Shown: positions 1-12,534, counted from the stretch's first letter. The stretch: DNA of 64,000 bases from Porphyra umbilicalis (GCA_002049455.2 KV919069.1:1-64000); one strand, 5' to 3'. Numbers and translations are program-made. The notes: a model not told the origin generated them from the letters alone.

Positions 1-859
1 TGGGAAGAATATGCGTGCGTGACCCCGCACAGGCCGCTTTCGTGGCCGAATGCGGGTCCACATGTCCCAAAATGGCATCTGTGTCCCACCCCCGGTTAGT
101 CACCACTGCGCCGTTGCAGATCCACGCCGATGGACTGCCGCGGCGCGCCATCATGGCGAGCGATGATCGCCTTCCCCAACCCGATGGTACCACAACGGGC
201 ACAGTGGAGGGTATAAGTGTCAACGTTGCGACGTCATACAACGCACGGTTCCCGGTCGCGTCGCCGCCATCGTGCCGCCCAGATTGACCAATAGCAGTGC
301 TCTGTCAAATGTTGCCGGAAATGTTGACCAGACTCAAGACCTCGCCAAGGGGTCGTACGCGCCGATTACGTGACCTGGACAAGGGCGTGTCCAGCAATAG
401 AACGAACATACCAACCTAATGGCCACGTGTGCACAACGTGTGGCCCTACTACTAGCTCTCCAACCGGAGAATCAGAAAACACTGCCAAATGTCGACGCAG
501 TTTCCAGGGCCTGGAGGCATATCGACACCTCAGGTTTCACCACCACCTCACGCACATTGGGTGGGGTGTCGACACCGACAGCCGGACACGTGCCCACTCG
601 TGGAGGCTGGTGTCGGGTCCCCTCGAGGTGTGGTCTACTTCTTGTTTCGACGGCGCTGCCGGGCGGTGCCTGTACGGAACATTCATGGCCACGCTGGGGC
701 CCCCGCACACCCGTGTCATCCGGGAAATCCGAGCTTTCCCGCGCTCGCCACACTGCAGTGTGCCCCCCATCCGTGAAGCGTATCTCCGGGGAGCATTGCG
801 CTGTATCCTGCCATTTTTGTGTGCTACGAGCACACGCACTACTCGCGCTTCCCCTCAGG
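1..859. other. Left-edge non-coding stretch
   Basis: I see no recognisable gene, RNA or element end in this stretch. Short open frames occur on both strands but overlap each other and show no family motif. It is host DNA or old degraded repeat next to the Copia insertion, whose target duplication (cggcc) lies at 860-864. Confidence 0.5.
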
Positions 860-864
860 CGGCC

Positions 865-1531
865 TGTCGCAAACCCCTTGAATGTGGGGGGGGGGGAGAG
901 GAGGACCTCACCGCCCACACCGCACCGCGCCCGAGAGTAAAGGTTTACAAAGGGGGTTGGTTCTCTTGCTACTCTACCTCTCCCCCTCCGGCACCCAGGC
1001 TCGCCCCGCACCGCTCTATGTACTGACTCCTGGCCTCTGCCCGCATTGACTCCACTTCCCAAAGTGTGTCCGTCACCGTACACACGCGTGTCCCAATCAC
1101 CCACGCCAGCCGCACCCACCACGACCCTCGAGGCGGACCCAGGTGGGTCCCAGCCTGTCCTCCCCTCCACCAGCCGCAGCCTTGGCAGGGGTCCACTCGC
1201 CCAACGCCCCGGGTCGAACCCATGGCGCGGCACCACTCGTCTCCCGCCCAAGGCCGCGGCCTTGGCACGGCTCCATTCAGCTCATTCCGGAGGCAACTGC
1301 CTCTGCGGGGGCCCCGCCTGCCCAGCGACCTTTTACTGAACGGGGCTCACGCCTGCCTCGGCTCCCGGCGCCGCTCGTCGCGGTACCACTCGTCCGCTCA
1401 CGCGCTCGTGGCGGGCGGCCTGCCAACATCCCCTACAGCAGCGGGCGGTGCGCCAGCTCCGCTGGCCGGCACAGGCCCGTTGGTCGGGCCGTGGGGCTTG
1501 CTCTCGCCCCGCGCGCGGGTCCCGTCCGACA
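865..1531 (-). repeat. 3' LTR of Copia C1 (667 bp)
   Basis: The sequence matches 5811-5837 plus 7513-8152 almost base for base. Its ends are TGTCGC on the left and CCGACA on the right. A short purine tract (GAGTAGGAG on the minus strand) adjoins its inner edge and is the likely polypurine tract. Confidence 0.92.
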
Positions 1532-1542
1532 CTCCTACTCGG

Positions 1543-4500
1543 TTAGATGCCGAGTCGTTGTCTGTCATGGTGACCAGCCCCATCTCTTCTCTGCACTTGA
1601 CGTGCCGATTGATGGGCAGTGCCTTGGATTAAGGCGTCCGCCGTCATGTCGGTCGACGTGACATTGACCACCTTCAGCTTCCCCGAGTCCACCATTTCGC
1701 GCACAAAGTGGTGCGCGACATCGATGTGCTTGGTGCGGGCGGAGCTGACCGGGTTGCGCATCATGGCTACAGCCCCTTGGCTGTCACAATGCATCTTCAC
1801 CGACGCTTGGCCGCACCCCAGCTCCCCCAACAGGCGCTGGAGCCAAATGGCCTCCTTCGCGGCAACTGCCGCTGCCACGTACTCAGCTTCCGTCGTTGAT
1901 GTGGCAATGGTCTTCTGCAGCTTGCTGGTCCAGGATACCGCCCTCTCGTTGAGCAGGAAGACAGCACCGGTGGTTGACCGCCGCGTGTCGACGTCTGCCG
2001 CGTAGTCGGCGTCATGGTACCCGACCAGCTCGTCTGCCCCACCGTACTGGATTGCCATGTCCTTAGTGCCCTGAAGGTAGCGTAGGACCGCCTTCCCCGC
2101 ACTCCAGTGCGCTTGGGTGGGGGCACCTACGTAGCGTGCCAGTCGTCGCACCGCGAAAAATATGTTCAGCCTGGTGCACGTTGCCAGGTAGAGGAGGCAC
2201 CCAAACAGCTCCTGGTAGCGCGCCTTGCTCTTGTCGTCGAGCTCCTTTCCGTCTTTTTGTAGCCGCGCCCCCACTACCATTAGTAGGTGCGTCGCATTCG
2301 CGTTGGCCATGTTGAACCGCACAAGGACGTCCATGGTGTACTGCCGCTGCCCAAGGCGGAGTACGCCCGCCTGCACGTCTCGTTTGATGTGCATCCCCAG
2401 GAAAAAGGAGGGCCCCCCCATCTCCCGACTCTTGAACGTCTTCATGATGTGCTCTTTGATGTGCTCCACCGCCTTGTGGGACGCGCTTGCCAGCAGCAGG
2501 TCTTCCTGGTAGACAAGCACGTAGCACACCTCCTTGTTGACCCCGCCCACAAACAGGCAGGGGTCGGCGTCAGCCGCCTTGAGTCCGCCGTGCATCAGGG
2601 CCTCGAAAAGCCTCTTGTACCAGGCCCGCGAGGCCTGCTTAAGGCCGTACAGTGCCTTTACCAGCTTGCAGACCTTGGTGTGGTCGCCGCGCTCGTACCC
2701 CGACGGCTGGCGCACGTACACCTCTTCTTTCATAACGCCGTTGAGGAACGCCATCTCAACGTCGAGCTGGCTCAGCGCCAACCCGTGCGCCGCACACTTC
2801 TCCAGCAACGCACGCAGCGTGGCCTGGCGCGCGACGGGGGCCCAAACCTCGTTGTAGTCCAACATCGCCTGCTGCGTGTCGCCCCGCACAACGTATCGGC
2901 CCTTGTGACGGTCAAGTTTGCCGTCGGCACCGCGTTTGCGCTCGCAGAGCATTTGCGTGCCGTTCACATTCTTACCGGGGGGGAGGTCGACCCGCTCCCA
3001 GGTCCCGTTGTCCCACAGCGATTCGACCTCGCGCTTCACCGCTTTGTCAAACTTTGTGCAGTCGGCGGCCTCGCGCGCCAGGTGGATACGCATCTTGTCA
3101 GGGTCCTGCGGCATGGCGGCCAATGACGTACCGACCCCGCCTATGAAGCCGCCGTCCTCATCCCAGAGGGGGTGGCTCTCCCTCTGCCGCCGGCGGGTGC
3201 TCCGCCGTGGATCCGTGCATGGATCACCGCCCCCCGTCGGGGACTCTGTGCCGCTACTACCACTGCCACGCACGCCATCGTGTGTTGACGTGCCGCTTGG
3301 AGAGCCAGAGGCGCTCCCACTGCTGGCGACTCCTTCCTCGTCCAGCTGTGGTGCCACCGTCACACGGCGGAAAGCCGCCAACGCGTCGTCGATGCTTGCG
3401 ACGCCTGCCGGCTCCACGCCGTGGGGGCCGGCGTTGCCGTCGCCACCGGCGTCCTCGTCGAAGCGCACGTCCCGACTGATGACAATGCGGCCGCCGACCA
3501 AGAATCGATATGCCTTGCTTCCGTCGGCGTACCTCATAAAGGTCCCGGGGACGCCTTGTGCCTCATCTTCTTGCGCGTCGCACTGGGCACGTGCACCCAA
3601 ACCCGGCAACCAAACACCCTTCAGTTGCCTACGTCGGGCGCATTCCCGTGGAAGAGCTCGTAGGGGGTCTTGTGTTGGCCGCGGGACGGGATGCGGTTGT
3701 TGACATAATTGACCGCCTTGCCCGCTTCCGCCCACCACTTTTTGTACAGGTTGCTGTCCGCCAGTGAGGAGAGCACTCGCTCCTGCAGCACGCCGTTGTA
3801 CCGCTCCGCTACCCCGTTCTGTTCCGGGGAGGACCGTACGCTCTTCTGCGTCTGGATGCCCTTTGCCTCCAACCACTCGCGCATGCTTGCGCCGGCGTAC
3901 TCGTCGCCTCCGTCGCGGCGGATTGTCTTGACTTTTTCGCCCAGCTGCGTCTCCCACTGGTTGAGTGTGGCCATCACCGCGGTCTTGGCAAGGCCCTTGC
4001 TCGCCACCGGCACGACCACCCGGTATCGGCTATAGTCGTCTATGACGACCACCTGAAACCGGTCCTTTCCGGGCGCCTTCACGTCCATCGGCTCGAGCAC
4101 GTCAGTGTGGACCAGTTCAAGGGGACGTGTCGTCCGCGTGGTGGACACAGGGAAGGACAGGCGGCTCATCTTTCCGCACATGCACGGCGCGCAGCTCACT
4201 TCCCCCTGTCGTCGCAAAAACGCCGTGGTCGCCTTCATCCCGGTGACAGCTTGAGGCACCCGGGCCAGCGTGTCAGGTCCGGCGTATGTAAAACGTCGAT
4301 GCCACGTCCTTGCCGTGGCGGCGGCGTGGGCGCGCCCGGTCCCGGTGGCAGCATCCTCCGGTACGGAGACCACGCATACGTCCCCGTTGTAGGAACCCTC
4401 GGCCACTACTCGCCCAGCCTTGGCGATGTGCACCCCAGACTTGTGGAAGGTCACTTCGAATGCACGGTCGACTACCGTCGGCACGGAGAGTAGGGAAACC

Positions 4501-5681
4501 GCGAGCCCAGGCACAACGAGTACATCCTCGAGCGTCATCCGCACCGTGTCCCCCTCGACAAGTGCGTCAAACTCCACCGTTCCCGACTTGGTGGCAGTGT
4601 GCACCTTGACGTTGGCGAGCGTAATCTTGACCGGGTCGCAGGGGCCAAGGCGTGTCATCGCCTCCTCCCCCCCCGTCATATGGTGCGACGCCCCAGAGTC
4701 AACGACCCATCCTTTGGGTAGCGCTCCGACCATAGCCACCTCATGGTCCTCAGGACTCTGCGACCCATGCAGGGCGACACCAGCTGACGCGAACATTGAC
4801 ACCCCGCCGCGGTTACGCGGCTTGGCATCAACATCTGGGCAATCTGCCAGCAGGTGCCCGACCTTATTGCACTGGAAGCAACGGCGGCGCTCCTCACGCT
4901 TGGTGTCGATCGGTCGACGGGTACTTGCATTGTGCGGGGCCTCCCCGTCCATTGCCGCCAGCGCGGTCTTGGCGGGGGTCCCACGGCGCTGCTTTCCAGC
5001 AGCCAAACGGGTCTCCGCCGCCCTCAACTTCACGATCGCCTTGTCAAGCGTCAAGTCGTCGAGGTTGGCAAGGACCTCCTTCGTGTACTCAAACTTGGGG
5101 TCCAGCCCAGAGAGGAGGGCTGACAGCAAGTGCTCGTCTTCCAGCACGACGGCGAGCATGTTGAGCTCCCACACTAGGGCCCGGCCGCGGTTGAAGTACT
5201 CGACTGCGGTATCCCTGGTCCCCATGAAGATCATATTGACCTCCATCCGCAGGTTCATGACGCGTGCACGGTCCGCCGACCGGAAGGCGTCCGCCAGTGC
5301 CGCCCATGCGGCGCGAGCCGACCCCGTCTCGCGGACCAGGACGTAATGCTGTGGCTTGACGTTGAGCATGATGAGGGACATTGCCTGCTGCTCCGCGCGC
5401 TCCTATTTGGTCTTCTTCAGCGCCGCGGCCGACGCCTCTGCAGTTCCGCCGAGGGTGCCGGGCACGGTGGCCGCGGCCACTTCGGGGGTCGGCTGCGCAA
5501 TTGTGCCAGCCGCCCCGGCCCCCGGGGAGAACGGCGCTAAGGCGGCTTGCCCAGCGCGATCAACCGCCTGCCAGCAGCCCTTGAATCTCATGATGTGCTC
5601 CAACTCAGTGCTCCATTGAACGTAGTTTTGCACGTCCAATTCGGCCACACGAGGCACCGAGTCGTTAGACATCGACGCCAT
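1543..5681 (-). pseudogene. gag-pol region of Copia C1 (broken)
   Basis: The coding region of C1 probably starts at the ATG at 5681 (MASMSNDSV...). From N to C it shows a Copia gag core, a CX2CX4HX4C zinc knuckle, an aspartic protease with the DSGASHHM active site, an integrase core (HTDV, DDYSR, and the SPEQNGVAER motif), then reverse transcriptase and a Copia RNase H ending in the conserved tail (TKHIDVAHHF). These are retroelement replication proteins. It is a fossil, broken in about two or three places. Confidence 0.88.
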
Positions 5682-5796
5682 CGTCCTTGGCCCCCGGCTT
5701 CTTTCCGAGTCACACCTTCGCCGCCACCGGCTGCAACGCCTTAGCACAGCGCGCAACTTGCGGCTGACCAGCTCCAGCAGGGTCACACCCCGTGGC

Positions 5797-5810
5797 CTGG
5801 GCCCATAACC
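5797..5810 (-). other. Primer-binding site of C1, matching the anticodon arm of initiator tRNA-Met
   Basis: Directly inside the 5' LTR edge, the plus strand reads CTGGGCCCATAACC. This 14-mer equals the anticodon stem-loop of eukaryotic initiator tRNA-Met. Drosophila copia is known to prime from an internal half-molecule of that tRNA, and this site fits the same mode. Confidence 0.75.
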
Positions 5811-5837
5811 TGTCGCAAACCCCTTGTAGGTGGGGGG
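5811..5837 (-). repeat. 5' LTR of Copia C1, inner piece
   Basis: These bases match the left end of the 3' LTR at 865-891 (TGTCGCAAACCCCTTG...). The rest of the LTR resumes at 7513, after the nested Gypsy derivative and its duplicated ggggg. Confidence 0.88.
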
Positions 5838-6575
5838 TGTGGGGGAAACCCCCTATCCTCTGGTGACGCGATCCCCCGGTATGGGCCGGGGAAGGGGCCG
5901 CGAGCACACACGTAATGCCCCCAGAGGGAGCGGTGCGTGGCGCCCCTTTGGGGCGCATACCAGGTGGGGCTTGGGGCCGCCCCCGAGGCTGACCTCCCTC
6001 TCCCTCAGGGCCCGAGTGGGGGGAGGGCCTGACACGGACGAGGGGACACGCGACCCCTCGATCCGGGGCCCCCAGAGGGGCCTGGAAGCTTGTGGAAGCT
6101 TCTTTGACCGGGGCAAATCCCGGGGGCGAGATTAGATCTCGGCCACGGTCGATATCCCACGAGGACTTCGATCGAAAACTTGAAAATCTGGCACAGTCCA
6201 AGCTGGCTTAAATCCAGGGGCCAGATCTCTCTTCCAGTGGAAGAGGGTCCCTTGATCCGTGGCAGGGGCCACCAGGACCCCGCGTCAGGGACCGTGGCCA
6301 GTCGGGCTCCGGTCCCCCTATGACCGTCTCTTCCTGGGTTGGGATTGTGCACGTCCTGCGTCTTGTTTCTGAGGGTATATGAGTGTATGCTTTGGGGTCA
6401 TCGTGCGTGTTCGAATAAATCAGCGTTGCGTTTGCGTTAGTTCCGGCGTTCTGGTGCGCTTCGCGCCCTGTGATCCAGGCGTTCGTGTTCTTTCTCCTTT
6501 GTGTCGCTCCGCATCCTGTGCTGGGTTTTCTGACGGGGCCGTGCCCCGTCGGCTTTGCGGGCAGAAACCACTACA
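5838..6575 (+). repeat. 5' LTR of G1b (738 bp)
   Basis: It begins TGTGGGGGAAACC and ends ACCACTACA, the same termini as the G1 LTRs at 44858-45626 and 53826-54594. It lacks a segment of about 30 bp that both G1 LTRs have in the middle. Confidence 0.9.
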
Positions 6576-6748
6576 TTTTGTGGATCAGCTGGGGACAGGG
6601 GTTGGCCCTTCTTGATCAGTCGGGTCTACCCTGTGCCCGTTCTCACGGTGGTTTTTCTGCTGTGCTTTGTCTCACCCTTGGGTGTGACTGTTCTGTTGAG
6701 GTTGTCTTTGAGGACTGATTGGTTCCGCAGGAGAACGGCGTCTTCCTG

Positions 6749-7495
6749 ATGAACACCACTTGGGTAACGGAGACCGGCGCCCCGGGCGCCGGCAACACGT
6801 CACGGGGCGACCGTGACGGAGCCAGTGAGGGCTCGGTGTCTCAGGACCACGGAGGGATCCCTCCTCGGCGGGAGCGTCGCGCCGGCTCGACAACGCCAGA
6901 GCGTGGCGTGCCTAGCGACGGGGGTGGAGGCGGAAAAGTATTCCCGTCTCTTCCCCCCCATGGTGCGGGGGGCACAGGCGGAAGGGTATTCTCGTCTCTT
7001 CCCCCCCAAGGAGCGGGGGGTGTAGACGGAAGGGCATTCCCGTCTCTCCCCCGCGAAGGTTTGGGGGGCGTAGGTGGAAGGGAATTCCCACCTCCTCCCC
7101 CCCAAGGTGTGGAGGGTGGAGCCGGATGGGCATTCTCGCCTCCCCCTCCTCTACCCTCGGGTGAGCGGGACCAAGAGGTCCCCCGTTTACCATGGGGACC
7201 TTATGACGGGCGGGCGAGAGCCGCCGGCCCACCCCGACCACCTCCTCGTGAAGGTGGTGACCGGGCCCCAACGGGGGCCCAAGATGCGGCTGCCATATCG
7301 GCAGCCCTACAGGATTCGTGGGACGCTTTGATAAGCCCCTTCAACGATCGACTGTCTCTTATAGAGATAGCCATCGGGACCACACGACGGTCCCGGCGCC
7401 GGCGTAGGCGCATGAGTTCCTACTCCTCGGACGGAGAGTACTCTAGGGGAGATGGGGGCCGCCATGTGCCCCGTCGATCGGTGACCCGTGCCCTA
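6749..7495 (+). pseudogene. gag fragment of G1b
   Basis: The reading frame starts MNTTWVTETGAPGAGN and is homologous to the first part of the G1 gag (MDTTGVAETGAPGAGN at 45802). It contains about four and a half proline-rich 16-residue repeats (type FPSLPPQGAG) and then the RRSRRRRRR basic stretch also seen in G1. The capsid and zinc knuckle are absent. It is a fossil fragment. Confidence 0.8.
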
Positions 7496-7512
7496 GAAAC
7501 CACTACAGGGGG

Positions 7513-8152
7513 AGGGAAGAGGAAGACCTCACCGCCCACACCGCACCGCGCCCGAGAGTAAAGGTTTACAAAGGGGGTTGGTTCTCTTGCTACTCTACCT
7601 CTCCCCCTCCGGCACCCAGGCTCGCCCCGCACCGCTCTATGTACTGACTCCTGGCCTCTGCCCGCATTGACTCCACTTCCCAAAGTGTGTCCGTCACCGT
7701 ACACACGCGTGCCCCAATCACCCACGCCAGCCGCACCCACCACGACCCTCGAGGCGGACCCAGGTGGGTCCCAGCCTGTCCTCCCCTCCACCAGCCGCAG
7801 CCTTGGCAGGGGTCCACTCGCCCAACGCCCCGGGTCGAACCCATGGCGCGGCACCACTCGTCTCCCGCCCAAGGCCGCGGCCTTGGCACGGCTCCATTCA
7901 GCTCATTCCGGAGGCAACTGCCTCTGCGGAGGCCCCGCCTGCCCAGCGACCGTTTACTGAACGGGGCTCACGCCTGCCTCGGCTCCCGGCGCCGCTCGTC
8001 GCGGTACCACTCGTCCGCTCACGCGCTCGTGGCGGGCGGCCTGCCAGCATCCCCTACAGCAGCGGGCGGTGCGCCAGCTCCGCTGGCCGGCACAGGCCCG
8101 TTGGTCGGGCCGTGGGGCTTGCTCTCGTCCCGCGCGCGGGTGCCGTCCGACA
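7513..8152 (-). repeat. 5' LTR of Copia C1, outer piece
   Basis: It matches 892-1531 with only a few differences. It ends CCGACA at 8152 and is followed by the target duplication cggcc. Confidence 0.9.
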
Positions 8153-8157
8153 CGGCC

Positions 8158-11100
8158 GAGGTGATCCACGCGGGTCGTATAGGTACCTCCGTGCCGTAGG
8201 CTCGTTGGGGGCCGGCGTGGCTTGTCGGCTCGCTTTTGGCCTCATTTGTGGCGGGTGCGAGCCAGCGGGTGCTTGTCTTCGGCGCGAGGGTGCTCGTGCT
8301 CGTGCCCGCTGGTGCTCGCCAGCTCACCTTCCTGAACGCCCCAGAGTGCGGCTCCTCGTCTGTGCTTTGGTTTGCACAGGCTGTGCACGATGGAATGGTC
8401 CCATTCCGGTGTGGGTGAGACTGGGGGCGGGGTATGGGGTCGACAGGTGCCTGGTTTGGTATCACAGGACCCATATGGACTGCTGAGAGCATCACTGCCC
8501 GTGCCGTCGCAGGTTGCCGCTTCCGAGTTTTGACGCAATGGCGTGGGGGTGGGACGAAAGTCTGTCTCACTCTATTAGTCCTCTGAGAACCGCACTTTTT
8601 TTGGAGAGACCAGAACTCCGCCGCTACGACCGCAAATGACAAGTAGTCTTTACACAAGGTATAGAGACCCCCCAAATCTTTTTACCGCAAGAAATGGTAC
8701 GCATTCTTCTGTAGGAAGCCCTTCAACGGCACATGCTAGGTCGAAAAGATACGGCTCAGAGGCTTCGTTTTCAGGCCTTCCGGCCCACTGGGCGAGCCGC
8801 ACGAGGTCACAGCACCGTTTCTCGCATTCTTCCCATGTTCACATACCTCGTGCATTCGAGTGCACTATTCTGCGCAGCGCTCCAATCCCACACGCCGACG
8901 GTAGACGTACGTAAAGAGAATGTCGAGAAGAAGCGTAAGCGTTTTGTTGCAGCGATCCCCTGACATTGGGAGGCTACTTAAACGTTCGCTCATCCAGAAG
9001 TGCGATTTCTTGCGCGACTTTTGAGATTCGGTCTCACGAGATCCGGCAGTCCATCGAGTCGCGCGCTTCGTCAGTAGCCAATGAGTGCCTGTGCATGGGC
9101 ACTCCCAAATCAGAGCGAGGAATGCCCTCGAAAGCCTCTCTGAGTAGCTCAAGCGCCATCGCACACCTACCCCCCCACCCTTCCCCTGCCGTCGCTGTCG
9201 TGCCTCCCGCGGTCGCCGTCGAGGGGCAGCGTGTGTGTGCCACTGCACCGGTGGCTGAAGCGAACAATTCGCTCCAGAAAACCAACGGCGCCGCCGGGGA
9301 GCGCTATGTGGGAAGGGGGCGGGGGGGGGGGGGGGGGGGGTTGAGGGAACAGCTGCTCCGCAACTGCAGTTGCTTTGCGTCGGCGGTGACGAGCGTCGCG
9401 CCGGCGGCGACGAGCGCCTCACTGCATTTCTGCGCGGCGGCTGACGCCGCCGGTGACGGGCGTGCTTCAACCGCCGAAGTGATCGCGTACGCCGCACCCG
9501 CCGCGGCGAGCGGCGTCAGCGCTACGGCTGGACCCACCGCTGCCGGCGCCGGCGCTGCGATCGCAACCGGATCCTCCACGGCGCTTACATCCACCGCCCC
9601 GTTGCCGACCCCACAGCCCGCACGGGCCAACCGTGTTGAAACGCAGTGGGGATAGGGGATGGGGGACCACGGTGAAGTGGTTGAGTGGCTTGAGCTCGTG
9701 TGTATGTGTGCGAATGTGCTTTGTTGGTTGTCTCTCTAAAGCGCCTCTCTTCCCGTCAAGGGCACTCCTCAAGTAGTCCAAGTCGGAGCACTCAAGCCCA
9801 CCACGCCGCTCAAGCAGCTCGCCCGCGCACGCGCCCGCCCACACTCTAAAATCAGAAAATGTGAAATCGCAAAAGTTTCACTCAAAATCGCACGTCTACA
9901 AATGTCGAATGCATTAGCGATCACCAAACCGCGAGGAAGTCGCATGGGTAGCCTGGTGGGAAGTAGGGCTCGCACTCTCATTAGGCGTGACCTTCGTGTC
10001 GCGTCCGGGAGTCGAGGGTCCGAACCTTGTCAATACCTGGTTTCTTGAATTTTGCATTTTGCAGCAGCAGGGCTTACAGCGGCGTTGAGCATGACGTTCC
10101 AACAAACCGCGCCGGCCCACCACCAGAAGGGCCCGAGCGTCGACGGGTAGGGGCGGGGGGGGGGCAGGGGACGGAGGCAGCACTGCGCTCAGACGGCGCG
10201 CGTGGGGGGGCGGTGGCAGCCGGCGCCGACAGCCAGGTCAGCATGCCGCCGACGCCGGTGGGCGTCCACCTGTGCACATTTATCGGAGGCCGCTGCCAGT
10301 AAGTTGATATGGCTGTCGCTTCTCAGATACTTGTTCACCGTGAAATCTCTTCCTTTGGTCAGCTGTCACTGTCCTTGCTCCTTATCCGTGCCGCATCACG
10401 AGATTTCGCTCACGAGGCTGAAAACGTAGCCTCCCTGTTCTTGCATTCCTCCCGATTTGGTCAGTCATAAATCATGTGCTGTCGAAAATCGGGCGGATCA
10501 GGTGCCCCTGATCGATACGAATGCGGAAAAGGGCATCAACGGGTGGGATGTGCTGCGCTTTGTGCTCCGAACGTCCTTCTGAGGACCCGAGGGCCACCCT
10601 CTGATACTTCTACGAAGTTTGAGGTCGATTGATGTACATGCGCCGAAACCAGAGCCGTTTGTCCATAGGACTAATAAAATGAGATAGACTTTAGGGAGGA
10701 GAAGGGTTGAGTCGCTGCTGCCTGTTTGCGAGCCGGGAGAGACAGCGAGGCAGATGATGTGGTCCACTGCGTCTCAACCTCTATTCCCTTCGACACCATC
10801 TGCCGCAATCGCTCTGGAGCTGCCGCATGTATCCCCTGAACTTTGCATCCTCTCTTCTGGCGGAGAGTGCGTCTTCACAACTCCTATCCTTGCCCCCGAT
10901 CTACTCGTTACTTGGACCCGTATCCGAGACTGGGGCGTTGCTGGTACCTCTGCCGCGTCTCGCGCCACCACCGCGACGTCCCTCGCTACAGCTTGCCGTA
11001 CCACTGCCCCGACCACCACCGTCCCTGCCACCTCCCCGGCCCTCCCCGCCATCGACGGCGCGTTCTCCGGTCCCCCCTCCGTCGCCTTCCTCACTGCTGT

Positions 11101-12529
11101 CACTATCGTCGCCACCGCAGCCGCCGCAATTGCCGCCACCGTCGCCGCCGCCGCGGCCGCCGCCGCGGCCGCCACCGCTTGCTTTTTCCACCCGGCGCAA
11201 ACAGGAAACGCGCACTGATGATGGTATCAACACAGTTTTCAACACGCGCACTGTTGGTACTAGTCTTTTTCTCTCTTTGTGTCTTATCGAGGGAGTGACG
11301 CTGACTCACTGAAGTAAACGATGCACAAGCGCACGCATAAAAACTCTTACTATACGGTATTGGACGCTTAGCAAGGGGGCAAGTGCGGCCACGCTCCCAC
11401 GGGCCGCCTGAGCGGCGCCCTCGTGGCACCCTTTGTTGTGGGTGCGGGGGGAGCCAAGTCCCCGCTTGGAAGTTGGCACCTGGTAAGTGGCGCGGCCCAT
11501 CCCAGGGGGCGCGACCCACACCGGGCGGCCGACGGTGGGCAAGGTGCCGCCGGGACGTTGGGATGACGTGCCATGGACCCAGCGCTGGACGCAGAGAGCA
11601 GCCAACAGTGGTGCTCTTGCCATGAAGCGATGGAGACATGTCTCAGAGAGACACAGCGACGTAACCCGTTGGTGAGCCTTTGCCGCTAGTGAGGTGTGGT
11701 CCCCCCGACGAGCGTCCTGCTTTTCATCGCTCTCCACGGCACCCTCCACCTAATGCTTTTTCATCTCTTCCCATATTCTCCTCCGCCAGCCCCAACCCTG
11801 CCTCAGCATGCTCCCCCGGAAACACCCGGACCTGCCTATGCGCGAGAGTTGTCCGTCCGAACTTTTGCGGGCGCCTGCACAAAGAGCGACGTGCTGTCCT
11901 CGGCTGCTGGCGCGTTCTATATCCAGACTAAGCGCACAAGACACACGGTATCCGACGGGGGGTCGCCCGTCGATCAGACGCCTACTACCCCCTCCGACGG
12001 CGGTGGCAACAAGGCGCGGCGGCCGCTCAAGCTCCCGAGCGCGTATGACGCCGGGGCACCACAAGTGACGCCAACGACAGCACCAGGAGGGGCGTGCATG
12101 GGGGAAGGGAGGTCAAGGGCGCAGCGGGGGCAAAGCCGTTGAAGGAGCCGGCGACGCCAGCACCCGTCGTGGCGCATGGCGGGGGTGGCTGCGCGATGGT
12201 GGCGCAGCGCGACGGCGACGACCGCGACGCGGCGGCGCGGCGCTGTCGCACCACGCCGCGCCCCGTCCAGGGAAGGGAAAGGAGATTCAACAGGGGAGGG
12301 GTCGCGCACCCGACTGTTGGGTGCACGGAGGGTCTGATCGGGGTGCTGATAATCGATAGAAGGTCCGCCGCGGAACATTCAATATATTCATTTGGGCAAC
12401 CCCCCTGGTGAGACCGCTAGAGAAGCTCCAATGATTGGCCTCTGAAGACCCACGTGCCAAATACGAGACAGCCCCCAGGACCCCCTTCCGGCAGGTGGGG
12501 TGTTGATGTCGACACCCGCGTCAACAGAC
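8158..12529. other. Non-coding interval between C1 and G2
   Basis: I find no gene I can support in these 4.4 kb. The open frames around 8966-9655 and 10754-11320 occur on both strands at once and consist of low-complexity Ala, Gly, Pro or Arg runs. Landmarks are a run of 20 G at 9321-9340 and GCC repeats at about 11110-11178. The composition alternates between GC-rich patches and more ordinary DNA. Confidence 0.5.
11110..11178. repeat. GCC trinucleotide-rich tract
   Basis: This is an imperfect GCC/GCG repeat. It reads as poly-alanine, poly-arginine or poly-glycine depending on the frame, and creates several spurious open frames on both strands. Confidence 0.7.
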
Positions 12530-12534
12530 CACTC

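Larger units (their letters stand above)
5838..7507 (+). mobile_element. Short Gypsy derivative G1b nested in the C1 LTR
   Basis: This non-autonomous member of the G1 Gypsy family is flanked by ggggg at 5833-5837 and 7508-7512, the 5-bp duplication expected of Gypsy integration. Its parts are a complete 5' LTR, the leader, the start of gag, and only the last dozen or so bases of a 3' LTR (ending ACCACTACA). It is about 1.7 kb, against 9.7 kb for G1, so it cannot encode its own replication. Its LTR is clearly diverged from that of G1 (roughly a tenth of positions by eye), so it is a sister lineage rather than a recent copy of the G1 element present here. Confidence 0.88.
865..8152 (-). mobile_element. 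Copia LTR retrotransposon C1, with a nested Gypsy derivative in its 5' LTR
   Basis: This is a Ty1/Copia element on the minus strand, with LTR termini TGTCG...CGACA. A perfect 5-bp target duplication, cggcc, lies at 860-864 and 8153-8157. In element orientation the parts are: 5' LTR at 8152-5811 (split by the nested insertion), a primer-binding site matching initiator tRNA-Met at 5810-5797, gag, zinc knuckle (CFQCNKVGHLLADC), protease (DSGASHHM), integrase, reverse transcriptase and RNase H, and the 3' LTR at 1531-865. Integrase before RT is the Copia order. Without the nested element it is about 5.6 kb. The coding part is broken in about two or three places. The LTRs differ by roughly 1-2 percent by eye, so the insertion is fairly recent, and the nested copy is younger still. 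Confidence 0.93.

Noticed and set aside
1211-1222. GGGTCGAACCC inside the Copia LTR, resembling a tRNA T arm
   Set aside because: No rest of a tRNA around it, and it recurs only because the LTR is repeated.
472-1251. 259-codon minus-strand frame at the left end
   Set aside because: It lies mostly inside the 3' LTR of the Copia element, and the same frame recurs in the other LTR copy at 7420-7872.
8865-9655. Frames of 210 and 229 codons on opposite strands
   Set aside because: They overlap each other, include a G20 run and have no recognisable domain.
10754-11320. Overlapping frames on both strands rich in Ala, Pro, Arg or Gly
   Set aside because: They come from GCC-type simple repeats and show no domain.
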